Source: a virus
IMG/VR virus record: IMGVR_UViG_3300050019_000215
Location: 1 to 43,889 of that record
Length of the DNA stretch: 43,889 nt
Direction: 5' to 3' (one strand)
Part shown: in pieces, positions 8,866 through 16,570 of the stretch
Layout of the letters: each line of letters begins with the position of its first letter
Numbering within the stretch: the first letter of the stretch is position 1
Made by a program: the position numbers and the translations under genes
Notes under the pieces: model-generated
Seen by the model: only the letters and a program-made list of their open reading frames with translations
Database searches by the model: none
What the model was told of the DNA's origin: nothing

Positions 8866-9434
8866 GGGTTCTGCTGGACGTGCTGCTGTGGTTGAACCGC
8901 AGGAGCCTTGCCAGCAGCCGGTGCAGAACTTCCGCCACTTTGGGTATCGCCGTTTTTGCGGATCTCTTCCTGCTTGTATGGGCGCTCTGCACGAGGTTTG
9001 TCAGACCCAAACGACAGGACGTAGGTCCCGTCAGGATTCTTTGACTTGACCACCGCGGTGAAAGGTTTTCCGTCTTCGGCCACTGTCACTTCGTCGCCGA
9101 TTTGCGTCTCGTCAGACTCAAATAGTCCCTCTGACGTCTGCGTGACGATCTTTGTCCTGTTGTTTGAGAACATCCGGTAGACGTTGTGCTTGACAGACTC
9201 AGCCACAGGTTCGGTCTTGACTTCAGCTGAAAGTTTCTTCATCTCTTGAAGAGCAAATTCCTGGTTGGTGATGGTCAACTCTCCAGTGTTCCAATCTGCT
9301 TCCAACCAACGGCGCTCAAGCGCCATCGTGTATCCTTCTGCGCCAAGGACTTGCTGCATCTCGCCGACGAGTATGATAGGCGATAGCGAGTTGCGGCGAT
9401 TCAGGATCTTGTGAGCTACTGCGGCTTCGTTCAT
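8862..9434 (-). CDS. Hypothetical protein with KOW/Tudor-like segment
   Basis: A 190-residue protein, first gene of a two-gene operon. Residues 1-80 are helical. Residues about 110-155 (IGDEVTVAEDGKPFTAVV onward) look like a small beta-barrel of KOW or Tudor type, often used for binding proteins or nucleic acid. This is by eye only. The C-terminal 35 residues are low-complexity Gly/Ser/Ala/Pro/Gln. A late-type box TACTTA sits exactly 4 nt before the ATG. The function is unknown. Confidence 0.78.
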   Translation of the reverse strand: MNEAAVAHKILNRRNSLSPIILVGEMQQVLGAEGYTMALERRWLEADWNTGELTITNQEFALQEMKKLSAEVKTEPVAESVKHNVYRMFSNNRTKIVTQTSEGLFESDETQIGDEVTVAEDGKPFTAVVKSKNPDGTYVLSFGSDKPRAERPYKQEEIRKNGDTQSGGSSAPAAGKAPAVQPQQHVQQNP

Positions 9435-9438
9435 GGTA

Positions 9439-9444
9439 TAAGTA
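9439..9444 (-). promoter_or_regulatory. Late-type -10 box, TACTTA
   Basis: TACTTA followed by exactly 4 nt (TACC) and the ATG of the minus-strand gene ending at 9434. One of five boxes with this spacing in the window; no -35 element is apparent. Confidence 0.55.
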
Positions 9445-9447
9445 CGG

Positions 9448-9461
9448 CGTTCTTAAGAACG
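9448..9461. promoter_or_regulatory. 14-bp perfect palindrome, candidate operator
   Basis: CGTTCTTAAGAACG is a perfect inverted repeat in the 58-bp space between two divergent genes, 3 bp from the late-type box. Its position suits a dimeric repressor or activator site controlling one or both genes. Only the symmetry and location support this. Confidence 0.45.
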
Positions 9462-9492
9462 ATCAACATCCAAACCACGAAACCTAATCACC

Positions 9493-9987
9493 ATGCCGAA
9501 AATTGATGTCAACAAGGTCGCAGAGATCTTAAAGAAAAACCAAGTCGAACCAAAAGTCCTCCGCCAAATTGTTGAGGAAATGAACCTTCTCACTCAGCCC
9601 GAAGGCGACGAAGAAAGCGCACCTGCATTGAAAAAGCAGTATGCCATCCTCATTTCTGACCCTGAACATCGTCTTCCATCCATAGATTTCGCTGGATGGG
9701 TGCTCCAGATCCCTGAGGACGAGAGCGTCATGACCACTCAGGACCGGATTTTCCGCGCGGTCTACGAATTCAACACCACAAAGAAAGGCCGCCTGCTGCC
9801 TTCTAAGACTGTGGGCGAGGCGCTCGAAAACGTCCCTGCCAAACACTTCAAAGAAACCGGCGTCTGGGTACGCACTAAGGTTCCAGTGCTGATGCTGAGG
9901 ACCGACAACGATATTCCGATGGAAAAGAAAGAGTCGGACGGAGAAGTTGTCAGCAAGTTTGAGACTCAGCCAGAACAACAGGCTTAA
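9493..9987 (+). CDS. Hypothetical protein, 164 aa
   Basis: Starts MPKIDVNKVAEILKK, with a helical first third, a likely beta-rich centre (KKQYAILISDPEHRLP) and a disordered acidic tail ending in QPEQQA. It has no membrane segment, signal or family motif that I recognise. It is transcribed away from the 190-aa gene, with a shared intergenic palindrome between them. No Shine-Dalgarno sequence precedes the ATG; CCTAAT lies 4 nt before it, which would fit a leaderless start. Confidence 0.78.
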   Translation: MPKIDVNKVAEILKKNQVEPKVLRQIVEEMNLLTQPEGDEESAPALKKQYAILISDPEHRLPSIDFAGWVLQIPEDESVMTTQDRIFRAVYEFNTTKKGRLLPSKTVGEALENVPAKHFKETGVWVRTKVPVLMLRTDNDIPMEKKESDGEVVSKFETQPEQQA

Positions 9988-10001
9988 GTGGCGAGATGTG
10001 A

Positions 10002-10029
10002 CTCGTCCTGGCAGAGCTTCCAGGACGAG
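10002..10029. terminator. 10-bp hairpin between convergent genes
   Basis: Perfect 10-bp stem (10002-10011 with 10020-10029) with an 8-nt loop, between the stop codons of two convergent genes. It has no U-tract on either strand, so it may be a 3'-end stabiliser or processing site and not a classical intrinsic terminator. Confidence 0.45.
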
Positions 10030-10032
10030 CCG

Positions 10033-10497
10033 TTAAATCCAGCGTGGCGGATTGTCAGGACATCTCTGTCCTGCGAGTTTCGTCTTAAGAAACGCCAAAC
10101 AAGCACATCGTTGACAAAGGTAGTTTTTGTAAAGTGGGCAGACTTGGCACTGCGCATACCTCTTCGTGTGTGTTGCTTCGTCGACAAGCTTGAACCCTTT
10201 CTTTCCCCAGTTGACCATCGACGTGGCAAACATTTCTGTGACCTGACCGGCCGTCAACTTAGCATCCATTTTTAGGACAGGAAGTCGCTCTCCGCAACAC
10301 CCTCCACTGCTTGTCGCTCCAACGGTCGAGACATAGTCGGGTGCGTATCCAGCGTGTCCTACAGGTGGAAACTTCTTATCCGGGCATCCCATCATGCTAC
10401 CCAGGTTGAAATTCTTGTTACAGCGTCCTGACCAGTGCGGACAGGTTTGGCAGATTTTAAGCCGCTCGCGTACGTCCGGTCTGAGTTGGATGGCCAT
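10033..10497 (-). CDS. Cys-rich double zinc-ribbon-like protein
   Basis: About 154 residues with two cysteine clusters: near the N terminus CQTC, then a single C and GCPDKKF, and at the C terminus CQVC, CQRCAC and RCPDNPPRW. The CxxC...CxC...CP..W arrangement recurs in small phage and bacterial zinc-binding proteins of unknown function. I chose MAIQLRPDVRERLK because the longer frame would overlap the upstream gene by 125 nt; this start still overlaps it by 41 nt. It could be a structural metal-binding protein or an adaptor. Confidence 0.75.
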   Translation of the reverse strand: MAIQLRPDVRERLKICQTCPHWSGRCNKNFNLGSMMGCPDKKFPPVGHAGYAPDYVSTVGATSSGGCCGERLPVLKMDAKLTAGQVTEMFATSMVNWGKKGFKLVDEATHTKRYAQCQVCPLYKNYLCQRCACLAFLKTKLAGQRCPDNPPRWI

Positions 10498-10828
10498 TTT
10501 TGGGAGAACGTTTTGGTTTGGTTTTCTGCTTGACAGACTTTGGTTTATCTCCCGCGCTGTAATCGGTCTCCCAGCGGTCATTCCAGGAGTGACCTTCAGC
10601 CGCCCATTGATCGATTAAGGCTGCCACCTCGGAGTGCTTCTCGCTATGACCGTTGGCCTCTAGCCATTGGCGCAGCTTGGAGTCGTACAGCTCTCTCTTG
10701 GACGTCCATGACGTAGCGAAAAAGAACCTACCAACGATAATTTCGACAAAGTCGCTCGCTAGATCCTCAGCTTTGAGGTCGACCGCTTCGTCGATCAGTT
10801 GTCTGGCAGTCGTTCCTGTGTCGTTCAC
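10457..10828 (-). CDS. Hypothetical protein with basic tail, 123 aa
   Basis: Starts at a GTG (MNDTGTTARQ). The helical body contains WNDRWETDY and the tail is Lys/Arg-rich (KQKTKPKRSPKNG), suggesting nucleic acid or membrane-surface contact. TAGATA lies 3 nt before the GTG, similar to other start-proximal boxes in the window. It is followed by, and overlaps, the Cys-rich gene. No family is recognised. Confidence 0.7.
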   Translation of the reverse strand: MNDTGTTARQLIDEAVDLKAEDLASDFVEIIVGRFFFATSWTSKRELYDSKLRQWLEANGHSEKHSEVAALIDQWAAEGHSWNDRWETDYSAGDKPKSVKQKTKPKRSPKNGHPTQTGRTRAA

Positions 10829-10838
10829 GGCTATCTAT

Positions 10839-10865
10839 GCGCGCTGTGTTGACGCGCGCGTGCCC
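10839..10865 (+). repeat. 27-nt GC-rich repeat, copy 1
   Basis: A 27-nt element whose core GCGCGC-TGTGTTGAC-GCGCGC can fold on itself. It matches 24623-24649 (opposite strand) with one mismatch. Both copies sit just upstream of a start codon. This copy supplies TTGACG, followed 16 nt later by TAGATA and the ATG at 10881, so it may be part of a promoter. Confidence 0.7.
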
Positions 10866-10880
10866 CGTGGTAGATAAAGC

Positions 10881-11228
10881 ATGCCGTCAATTGTCAAACA
10901 GCTTCTAGGTGAATCACGTCCCACAAATGCCGGCGAACTCGCCAGCAAGATCGCAAACATTCCCGGTTTTGAGAAGGTCGACATCTGGACGCAGTCGGAT
11001 GGCTACGCAATCTTGATCCGATCGAAGGAAGGACAGGACACTGGTCAGGCGTATGAGGTGCAGATCCGTCCGGCAGCGTACGGAAAGCACCCGAGCATGC
11101 AGACGAACTACGGCACGGGAAGAGGGATGGTTCCAAAACGATTCGCCCATGCCCACAAGGACAGAGCGCACAAAGCAGCTGTTGCGGCTGGACGCGCAGC
11201 TCCAGAGCCAGAAGCTCCCGCTGCTTAA
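10881..11228 (+). CDS. Hypothetical protein, 115 aa
   Basis: Starts MPSIVKQLLGESRPTNAGEL. A compact alpha/beta body (VDIWTQSDGYAILIRSKEG) is followed by a basic segment (HAHKDRAHKAAVAAGR) and an Ala/Pro/Glu tail. No known domain. TAGATA lies 4 nt before the ATG and TTGACG 16 nt before that, so a leaderless or nearly leaderless transcript is possible. It converges with the glycosyltransferase gene and overlaps it by 4 nt. Confidence 0.75.
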   Translation: MPSIVKQLLGESRPTNAGELASKIANIPGFEKVDIWTQSDGYAILIRSKEGQDTGQAYEVQIRPAAYGKHPSMQTNYGTGRGMVPKRFAHAHKDRAHKAAVAAGRAAPEPEAPAA

Positions 11229-12502
11229 ATCTCGATCAAGCCGTGTAGTCGAGGACCGTCTTTTATGGCTGCTAGATGCATCTTTGTGTACAAGATGTTG
11301 TGTGTCTTGTGCCAGTCTGATGGATAGTAGTTGAGGATCCTTGTCAGCTGGAACCTGCAGTTTACTCCTAGGTGCTTGATGTACTTTTGTGTCTCTAACT
11401 TTGTGTAGTACCACGCGCTGTTACTGTTCCAAAAACTGACATGGCTTGGATCTTGAAATGCTCCTCTTCCATCCGTAGATGGAACGTCGATCAAAAACAA
11501 TCCTCCATGCGTCAAGACGCGGTACGCTTCATTCATCACATGGATATGGTCTTTGATGTGCTCGATAAAATCTTGAGACCTCAGGGCTCCGACTGAGTTG
11601 TCATCAAATGGCCACTTGATGCTGAGGTCGGCAATAATGTTGGCGGAGTGTTTATCGACAGAAGTCCAACCCGCTGGAGAGTTGATTCCTCCGCCGAGAT
11701 CATATGCTCCAAGACTGTTTCCTCTGGAATAGACGAGAGCCAGGTGCTCGACATATCGGTCGTAGATCTCAAGATTCAACTTGTCGATCTTGTCTTGATT
11801 TTTTCTCCACGTGTTGTCGGTGTGGACACGATATTTGTAAAGTGCCTTGTGGACATACTCAAACTTTCCATGAAGATAAAGTCGACACATGAGGTCGAGA
11901 TCGTCACATACCTCTAAAGATTCGCTATGACCTCCTGCACGGTTATAGATGTCTCTCCTCCATGATCTGACATGGTTTGGTGCGTGATAAACGTTGGCGA
12001 TATTTTGAGGAAGAAGCTCAGGACAAACTGGAACTTGGCACTGTTCAGCTCCTCCTGGGCCGTTGAATGTCGCCGGTGTGTATTTCCAACCATACGACGA
12101 TCCGAAAACATACGGAAGACCTTGGCTGTTAACTGATACACAGTCTGAAAAAACGAACACTGGCTTCCTCGGACCCTCAAACGCAGTTCGAAGTTCGACC
12201 AGACAGTCAACGCTGAGCTCGTCGTCGTGGTCGAACTCAACGATGTAAGTTCCGTTGGCGCACATGCAGGCGCACTTCTTAAGTGAACCAATGTTTCCAG
12301 TAGACCCGAATTTTATGACTCTGAGACGCTGGTCTCCTCCCAAGAGTGTCTTCACTTGGTCCGGATTTTCAACGATCGGACCGTTTATCAGCACGATCCA
12401 CTCCCAGTCTTGCTCGATCTGACCGAAAACCGACTTTGCTGCTTTAGTAAGCCAATCCAGGTTGTTTGATGGAGTGATAATGGAGAACGTCGGATGGGAC
12501 AT
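11225..12502 (-). CDS. Family 2 glycosyltransferase fused to a SAM methyltransferase
   Basis: A 425-residue bifunctional enzyme. Residues 1-255 are a GT-A glycosyltransferase 2 domain: TFSIITPSNN start and the metal/nucleotide-sugar motif FDHDDE at 90-95. Residues 262-425 form a class I methyltransferase: SAM loop YDLGGG at 267-272, acidic VDKH at 282-285, and a later GGLFLIDVP strand. It would transfer a sugar and possibly methylate the product. The target may be a virion glycan or a host surface glycan; the sequence does not say. Two more glycosyltransferases lie at 30.9-32.1 kb. It is followed by no same-strand gene and precedes a convergent one. Confidence 0.88.
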   Translation of the reverse strand: MSHPTFSIITPSNNLDWLTKAAKSVFGQIEQDWEWIVLINGPIVENPDQVKTLLGGDQRLRVIKFGSTGNIGSLKKCACMCANGTYIVEFDHDDELSVDCLVELRTAFEGPRKPVFVFSDCVSVNSQGLPYVFGSSYGWKYTPATFNGPGGAEQCQVPVCPELLPQNIANVYHAPNHVRSWRRDIYNRAGGHSESLEVCDDLDLMCRLYLHGKFEYVHKALYKYRVHTDNTWRKNQDKIDKLNLEIYDRYVEHLALVYSRGNSLGAYDLGGGINSPAGWTSVDKHSANIIADLSIKWPFDDNSVGALRSQDFIEHIKDHIHVMNEAYRVLTHGGLFLIDVPSTDGRGAFQDPSHVSFWNSNSAWYYTKLETQKYIKHLGVNCRFQLTRILNYYPSDWHKTHNILYTKMHLAAIKDGPRLHGLIEI

Positions 12503-12516
12503 TCAGACTAGAACCA

Positions 12517-12759
12517 TTATGGCGTCAGAGGTGTCGTTGGTTGGTCCTTCTCGTGCTGTCCAACGCTAGGAGCGTTCGATTCGGTAGAAAGCATTGAAAG
12601 CTTCTCTTTCAATGAGGCAATCTCAGCGGCGGCTTGGTCGATAAACTTATTCATCTCCTGTGCAGCCGCACGTGCTTGGTCATGGACAGCAGCAGGAACA
12701 GCAGCCTGTTCACCGCGATTGTGGATTATCTGGAGGAGTTGTTTTGGATCTGGGTTCAT
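12517..12759 (-). CDS. Hypothetical coiled-coil protein, 80 aa
   Basis: Small soluble protein (MNPDPKQLLQIIHNRG) with a central helix QEMNKFIDQAAAEIASLKEK likely to form a coiled coil, and a disordered C terminus. Its ATG overlaps the TGA of the upstream 68-aa gene (ATGA). It lies in the fibre region and may be a virion or chaperone component. No family is recognised. Confidence 0.72.
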   Translation of the reverse strand: MNPDPKQLLQIIHNRGEQAAVPAAVHDQARAAAQEMNKFIDQAAAEIASLKEKLSMLSTESNAPSVGQHEKDQPTTPLTP

Positions 12760-12962
12760 GGAGTATTGGTTGATAGGACGAATTTAGTGCCGTCAGGTCC
12801 GCATTTGCCATTGGCCGAACGAAGCGCTGAGCACTGGGGATACTGAGTGATGCCGTTGACGGGGTTAACCGTCGTAACCGTAGGTTCGGTGCAGAGATAT
12901 GGCTGAGCGATAGTGTTGCCGCTAGCTTGGGAGACAAATTTACAGTTGGTGCAAAGGTTCAT
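12756..12962 (-). CDS. Small Cys-rich phage protein, 68 aa
   Basis: Contains CTNCKF at the N terminus (C4, C7), then C24, C44 and C54. Together with the VNPVNG and ALRS..GKCGPDG elements this resembles a widespread small phage protein of unknown function with a probable structural zinc site. It starts 3 nt after the fibre gene's stop and overlaps the next gene by 4 nt. Confidence 0.75.
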   Translation of the reverse strand: MNLCTNCKFVSQASGNTIAQPYLCTEPTVTTVNPVNGITQYPQCSALRSANGKCGPDGTKFVLSTNTP

Positions 12963-12965
12963 GGG

Positions 12966-14171
12966 TTATTTGATTTTGAGGATATTGAGACCACCCGTCG
13001 TGTCACACCACACTTGGCCGGTGGTGAGTCCAGCGGATGAAGTAGGCAATCCGCTCAGCATGAGAGCTACGAAAGTTGGGCTGGCCGTCGTGTCGACAGG
13101 TTGATCTAGAGTGGTATTCCCGTTGACCGTGACTACACTCGAGGACGAATCTGGTGCGGCAAAATCAATCTCGTAGGTATTCCCGTCCATTCCCTTCCCC
13201 AGACTAAGCAGACCACCCGAAGCATTCGTTAGCGTGAGGGACGCACACTGAAAACTACCAAGGACCAGGAAATTCCCATTGAGGTCTAGTTGGGCTATAT
13301 TCTGATAGCCACCACCAGCATAGTTGGCTTCCCAATTTAGCGTGCAGTAAAATGGGACCGAACTTCCGCCTACGGAATCAGTGGTGATATATTGGCGGAA
13401 GAGGATCGTTTTACTGCCCGATAAAGCTGTGTCGTAGACTGCCCCCTGCTGGATGAAAGCCGGTGACCATTGATTCTTCCCAGCTCCCGAAGCCGTCGCA
13501 GTCGAGGTGTTGCGCAGGAACAACCAATCCGTCGTGACACTAGCTAGGCTGAGCTTTTGGAAAGCATGCGAACCGGTCCAGGTCGGTGTAATCCCTACGT
13601 TGAGTGCCGGAGCCGCGTCGCTGCGCATGAACGTCGCCGCGCTACCGTTGATCGCCGTGAGGCCGAGCGAGGCAGTGGGGTTGGCCGCAGTGGGCACCGT
13701 GATGCTGCTATAACTAAGGACTCCGCTGCCGTCGTTGTGAAGGTAGCCAGCCGCATTCGATAACGAACCAAACGTAGTGAGGTTTGTATAAGCGACTTGT
13801 TTAGCGTTCCACGTTGCTGCACTAGAAATGTAGGTGTCAGCAATCGCAGTGCCGTGCCAAACACCCGTTGCAATCGTGCCGAGCGTCGTTACGTTGGCAG
13901 AACCAGCCCAGGTTGACAACGCCGTATTCTCAACAGACCCAAGCCCAACATCGGATTTAGTTGGTGCTGAGTAGGCGAACACGCCCGCCCCATTGTTGTG
14001 CAGCCAGCCGGTACCGCTAGCCAAAGCCCCGAACGAAGATAGGAGTGAGTACGCAGTTTGCTTCCCGTTCCAACTCCCTGCCGATGCTATAAATGCGTCT
14101 GCGAGGGTATCCCCAAGCTGAAGCTGGGCAAATTGCCCGTCGGCAAGTTTAACTGGAACGACGCTCGCCAT
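12966..14171 (-). CDS. Tail fibre-like protein
   Basis: A 401-residue virion fibre candidate. Two copies of a roughly 40-residue motif, of the form W-N-x-K-Q-x-A-Y...F-G...L-H-N-x-G-x-G-V, flank VGLGSVENTALSTWAG and LGTIATGVWHGTAIAD. Such VENTALSTW and LGTIATG modules are common in phage tail fibres. The C-terminal part is a beta-rich stalk or head domain. It starts with ATG overlapping the upstream stop (TAATG), so it is co-translated with the two preceding fibre genes. It likely contributes to host adsorption. Confidence 0.82.
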   Translation of the reverse strand: MASVVPVKLADGQFAQLQLGDTLADAFIASAGSWNGKQTAYSLLSSFGALASGTGWLHNNGAGVFAYSAPTKSDVGLGSVENTALSTWAGSANVTTLGTIATGVWHGTAIADTYISSAATWNAKQVAYTNLTTFGSLSNAAGYLHNDGSGVLSYSSITVPTAANPTASLGLTAINGSAATFMRSDAAPALNVGITPTWTGSHAFQKLSLASVTTDWLFLRNTSTATASGAGKNQWSPAFIQQGAVYDTALSGSKTILFRQYITTDSVGGSSVPFYCTLNWEANYAGGGYQNIAQLDLNGNFLVLGSFQCASLTLTNASGGLLSLGKGMDGNTYEIDFAAPDSSSSVVTVNGNTTLDQPVDTTASPTFVALMLSGLPTSSAGLTTGQVWCDTTGGLNILKIK

Positions 14172-14641
14172 TAGAGCAAGACACGTCGCTGGATGTTAAT
14201 TTTCAGCTCAGTGGTCGAGATCGCAATGCCAACCTCTTTGACATACTGACCAGTCGTGGAAGGCGCAGTTGCCGTGATAGCCCCCGGAGTAGTTGCACTC
14301 AGGTAGTATATTGTGTCTGCGGTCAGACCGCCCGTTGTGCCCGCGACCGCGTCCCATTGAGCTGTGGACGCTGTGAACACTCCGTCAACTTGGATACCTC
14401 CTGAGGAAGCTGCCGAAATTGAAGGGTCTGCAACAAGCCCTACGGCTTCAACAGTTCCGCTTGCGTCCGCTTTAGCTTTGTCGACTGTATCGTCTGCCGA
14501 CACGTAGACAGGAGTCCCGATTACAATCGGGCTCGCGTTACCGTTGGTAAACTGAGGAATTTGTTCAGCGCTAATGTAGTCAGAGGATTGCAGCTGCTGA
14601 ATCTGCCCACCGACAAGTACGAGAGGTTTTCTTAAGGCCAT
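14171..14641 (-). CDS. Fibre-associated virion protein, 156 aa
   Basis: Starts MALRKPLVLVGGQIQQLQSS, close to the start of the next gene (VKLADGQFAQLQLGD), suggesting a shared attachment segment. The body is a small beta-rich domain (GNASPIVIGTPVYVSADD ... VEAVGLVADP ... IQVDGVFTA), similar in style to phage fibre or decoration domains. It lies between the collagen-like gene and the tail-fibre gene. The exact role is not determinable. Confidence 0.75.
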   Translation of the reverse strand: MALRKPLVLVGGQIQQLQSSDYISAEQIPQFTNGNASPIVIGTPVYVSADDTVDKAKADASGTVEAVGLVADPSISAASSGGIQVDGVFTASTAQWDAVAGTTGGLTADTIYYLSATTPGAITATAPSTTGQYVKEVGIAISTTELKINIQRRVLL

Positions 14642-14647
14642 GATGTT

Positions 14648-15874
14648 TTATAGTAAGATTGAAGGACCAATTTCGAGTTCGACAGTGTCTGAGGCAACAG
14701 CTCTGGCAATCATCTGGATGAACCCAGTGCTCGGGGCGATTGTGCTAAGGGCTGCGCCATTTAGGTAAAGGATGTCACCAGCGGCCCATGACCAGGCTGG
14801 GTTCGTGACTGCGCCTGCTGTGATGACGCTGCCACTAAATCCTGCCAAGATTGCAGACGCCGCGATCCCAATTGACCAATTGCGTTTTCCGATCGCGCTG
14901 CTGTTCGCAAGACTTCCATCAGAATTAACTACAACGCCGAATGGCAGGTCGTTGGTTGCCACGATTGATTGCGTTATAGCCGACCCTCCAGATGGGCCAG
15001 GAGGACCGGGAGGACCAACCGGTCCTTGAGGACCTGGTGATCCTGTGCCGGTATTTCCCTTCGCTCCTTGAAATCCTTGGGGTCCTGGATCTCCTTTGTC
15101 TCCTTTGTCTCCCTGAGCACCTGGAGGTCCTTGAACTTCCGTGTTTGCGATGGATGCCGACGTTTCTTTTGTGAGGTCAGCGGCGGTTGAAGCAACGGCT
15201 GCTTGAGCTGCCGGACTCAGCATTGCAACTAGTCCACTTCTAACATTCAGCGCGTTGTTGACGTCTGCCTGTTGTTCGGCGGTCAGGATCCTCGCTTGAG
15301 AGTTATCACTTGACGTTGGAGTCGTTCCTGCAAGTGACTCAGACAAGCTCTTACCGATCCCGTTTTGATATTGCGCTTTGACCGTTGCAATCACCGCAGG
15401 TGGGTAAACTCCAACCTGACTGACTGCACCGCAGATTGCGATTGCACAATCAAGCGCCTTTACTCCTGGACCTATTCTTGCAGAAAAGGCATCAGCGACG
15501 GAACTCACCAGGCCATCTACCTGATACTGCAAGGCCGCCATTTTGGCTAGAGGATGATTGTCAACTAGGTCAATTAACTGGCGATAAGAAGCGTCAACCG
15601 CACCTTGAAGTTGGGTAAGAGTTTGCCCACTAAAAGGAGGCAAAAGCCCAGGACAAATTGCAGCCAACTGATTGTATTTGTCTACATCTATCTGCCACGC
15701 CGGTATGAGCTTATTTATGTCGGGAATAGGAACCTGCTTGGCTGCAACGTAGAGGAGGTTCGCCAAGCGCCTGAGCGCTGCGTATCTCCCGATCAGCTTC
15801 TCAAGCTGTGCTGTTGCGCCGGTCTCGATTGAATCTAGGACTGAGCAGATTTCCTTTTGCGTGGCTGTTGACAT
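14648..15874 (-). CDS. Collagen-like virion fibre protein
   Basis: A 408-residue protein. Residues 1-245 are helical and low in motif content. About 50 residues (roughly 249-298) are Gly-X-Y collagen repeats (GPPGAQGDKGDKGDPGPQG and onward) that should form a triple helix. The C terminus is a beta-rich domain whose style matches the next gene (AGDILYLNGAALSTIAPSTG). Trimeric fibres with collagen segments are common in phages. A TACTTA box lies 9 nt before the ATG, making it the likely first gene of the 15.9-12.5 kb fibre operon. Confidence 0.88.
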   Translation of the reverse strand: MSTATQKEICSVLDSIETGATAQLEKLIGRYAALRRLANLLYVAAKQVPIPDINKLIPAWQIDVDKYNQLAAICPGLLPPFSGQTLTQLQGAVDASYRQLIDLVDNHPLAKMAALQYQVDGLVSSVADAFSARIGPGVKALDCAIAICGAVSQVGVYPPAVIATVKAQYQNGIGKSLSESLAGTTPTSSDNSQARILTAEQQADVNNALNVRSGLVAMLSPAAQAAVASTAADLTKETSASIANTEVQGPPGAQGDKGDKGDPGPQGFQGAKGNTGTGSPGPQGPVGPPGPPGPSGGSAITQSIVATNDLPFGVVVNSDGSLANSSAIGKRNWSIGIAASAILAGFSGSVITAGAVTNPAWSWAAGDILYLNGAALSTIAPSTGFIQMIARAVASDTVELEIGPSILL

Positions 15875-15883
15875 TCAGATTGC

Positions 15884-15889
15884 TAAGTA
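15884..15889 (-). promoter_or_regulatory. Late-type -10 box, TACTTA (9-nt spacing)
   Basis: TACTTA 9 nt upstream of the collagen-like gene's ATG. It is the same hexamer as the other late-type boxes, but the spacing is longer, so support is weaker. Confidence 0.4.
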
Positions 15890-15941
15890 TGAACGAACAG
15901 CAAGAGTCCAGGTTGTGTGTTCTGATCCAGGAATCGTCCCA

Positions 15942-16256
15942 ATGAAACATCACACCACTCGAGATAGCCTTGCACAAGATTTAATCCGGCAGTCAAACAT
16001 GACATCAACAGAAGCACGAGAATCAGTTGATCTCGTCCTTGACTCGCTCGCGTCACACCTCGCAAATGGAGAGAACGTCGAACTTCGGCGCCTCGGAGCA
16101 TTTCACCTAAAACTCTCAAAACCGAGACCGGGAAGAAACCCGATGAAACCCGAACAGAAAGTTTTGATTCCAGCCCGTTGGTCTTTCAAGTTTAGACCTG
16201 GAAAGACGGTACGAGACGGACTTGCTAAGTTGGAGATTTCAACGGGTACCACATAG
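15942..16256 (+). CDS. HU/IHF-like DNA-binding protein
   Basis: A 104-residue protein (MKHHTTRDSLAQDLIRQS). It matches the HU/IHF fold: an N-terminal helical pair, a beta-saddle with LRRLGAFHLKLSKPRPGRNP (the arm with conserved GxF and R-x-G-x-N-P), and a C-terminal helix (FRPGKTVRDGL). It would bend or compact DNA as a dimer, in replication, packaging or host nucleoid remodelling. I chose the ATG because AGGA lies 9 nt upstream and the length then fits the family; an in-frame GTG 81 nt upstream would overlap the fibre gene. A bidirectional terminator follows. Confidence 0.9.
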   Translation: MKHHTTRDSLAQDLIRQSNMTSTEARESVDLVLDSLASHLANGENVELRRLGAFHLKLSKPRPGRNPMKPEQKVLIPARWSFKFRPGKTVRDGLAKLEISTGTT

Positions 16257-16282
16257 TTGTTCAGATGTCGTTCGGTACGTAG

Positions 16283-16301
16283 AACGTGACAGAGTCACGT
16301 T
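16283..16301. other. Inverted repeat upstream of the terminator
   Basis: AACGTGAC-AGA-GTCACGTT, an 8-bp perfect stem with a 3-nt loop, 26 nt after the HU-like stop. There is no U-tract. It may be an RNA hairpin or a protein site; its role is unknown. Confidence 0.45.
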
Positions 16302-16332
16302 TGTGGTTATCCCAGCTCTGCACAAACAAAAA

Positions 16333-16357
16333 AGCCGAAGCGATCGACGCTTCGGCT
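16333..16357. terminator. Bidirectional intrinsic terminator
   Basis: A 9-bp stem (AGCCGAAGC / GCTTCGGCT) with a 7-nt loop. It has an A-run before it (so a T-run on the minus strand) and TCTTTC after it. It lies between convergent genes: the HU-like gene and the PEP-CTERM gene. Confidence 0.88.
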
Positions 16358-16380
16358 TCTTTCTATGACATCAAACTTGT

Positions 16381-16536
16381 TTAGGCAGCTGCTGGAAGAT
16401 TCAGACTTCTTGCTTTCTTGCGGACAAGCACGATTCCAATGAGCGATGCACCGGCAATCAAGCCGTATGTGGATGGCTCTGGCACTGGTGACTCGAATCC
16501 GACCTGGGCCGTGTTGATACGGATGTATCTTTTCAT
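16381..16536 (-). CDS. PEP-CTERM miniprotein, 51 aa
   Basis: A 51-residue protein starting MKRYIRINTAQVG. The C-terminal half is a complete PEP-CTERM sorting signal: VPEPSTYG, a hydrophobic helix (LIAGASLIGIVLV) and a basic cluster (RKKAR), followed by a short tail. In bacteria this signal is cut by exosortase and attaches proteins to the surface or extracellular matrix. There is no classical N-terminal signal peptide. It lies 34 nt downstream of the protease-like gene, so it could be a separate subunit or a tail separated by a frameshift. The sequence before the ATG (GAAACCACAAAC) resembles that before the protease gene (GAAACAAC), favouring a separate gene. Confidence 0.75.
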   Translation of the reverse strand: MKRYIRINTAQVGFESPVPEPSTYGLIAGASLIGIVLVRKKARSLNLPAAA

Positions 16537-16570
16537 GTTTGTGGTTTCGTTAACGACCCCGTGAGGTAGC

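Noticed and set aside
11914-12291. 125-aa minus-strand frame over the GT2 domain
   Set aside because: Same strand as, but out of frame with, the GT2-methyltransferase gene whose motifs are unmistakable.
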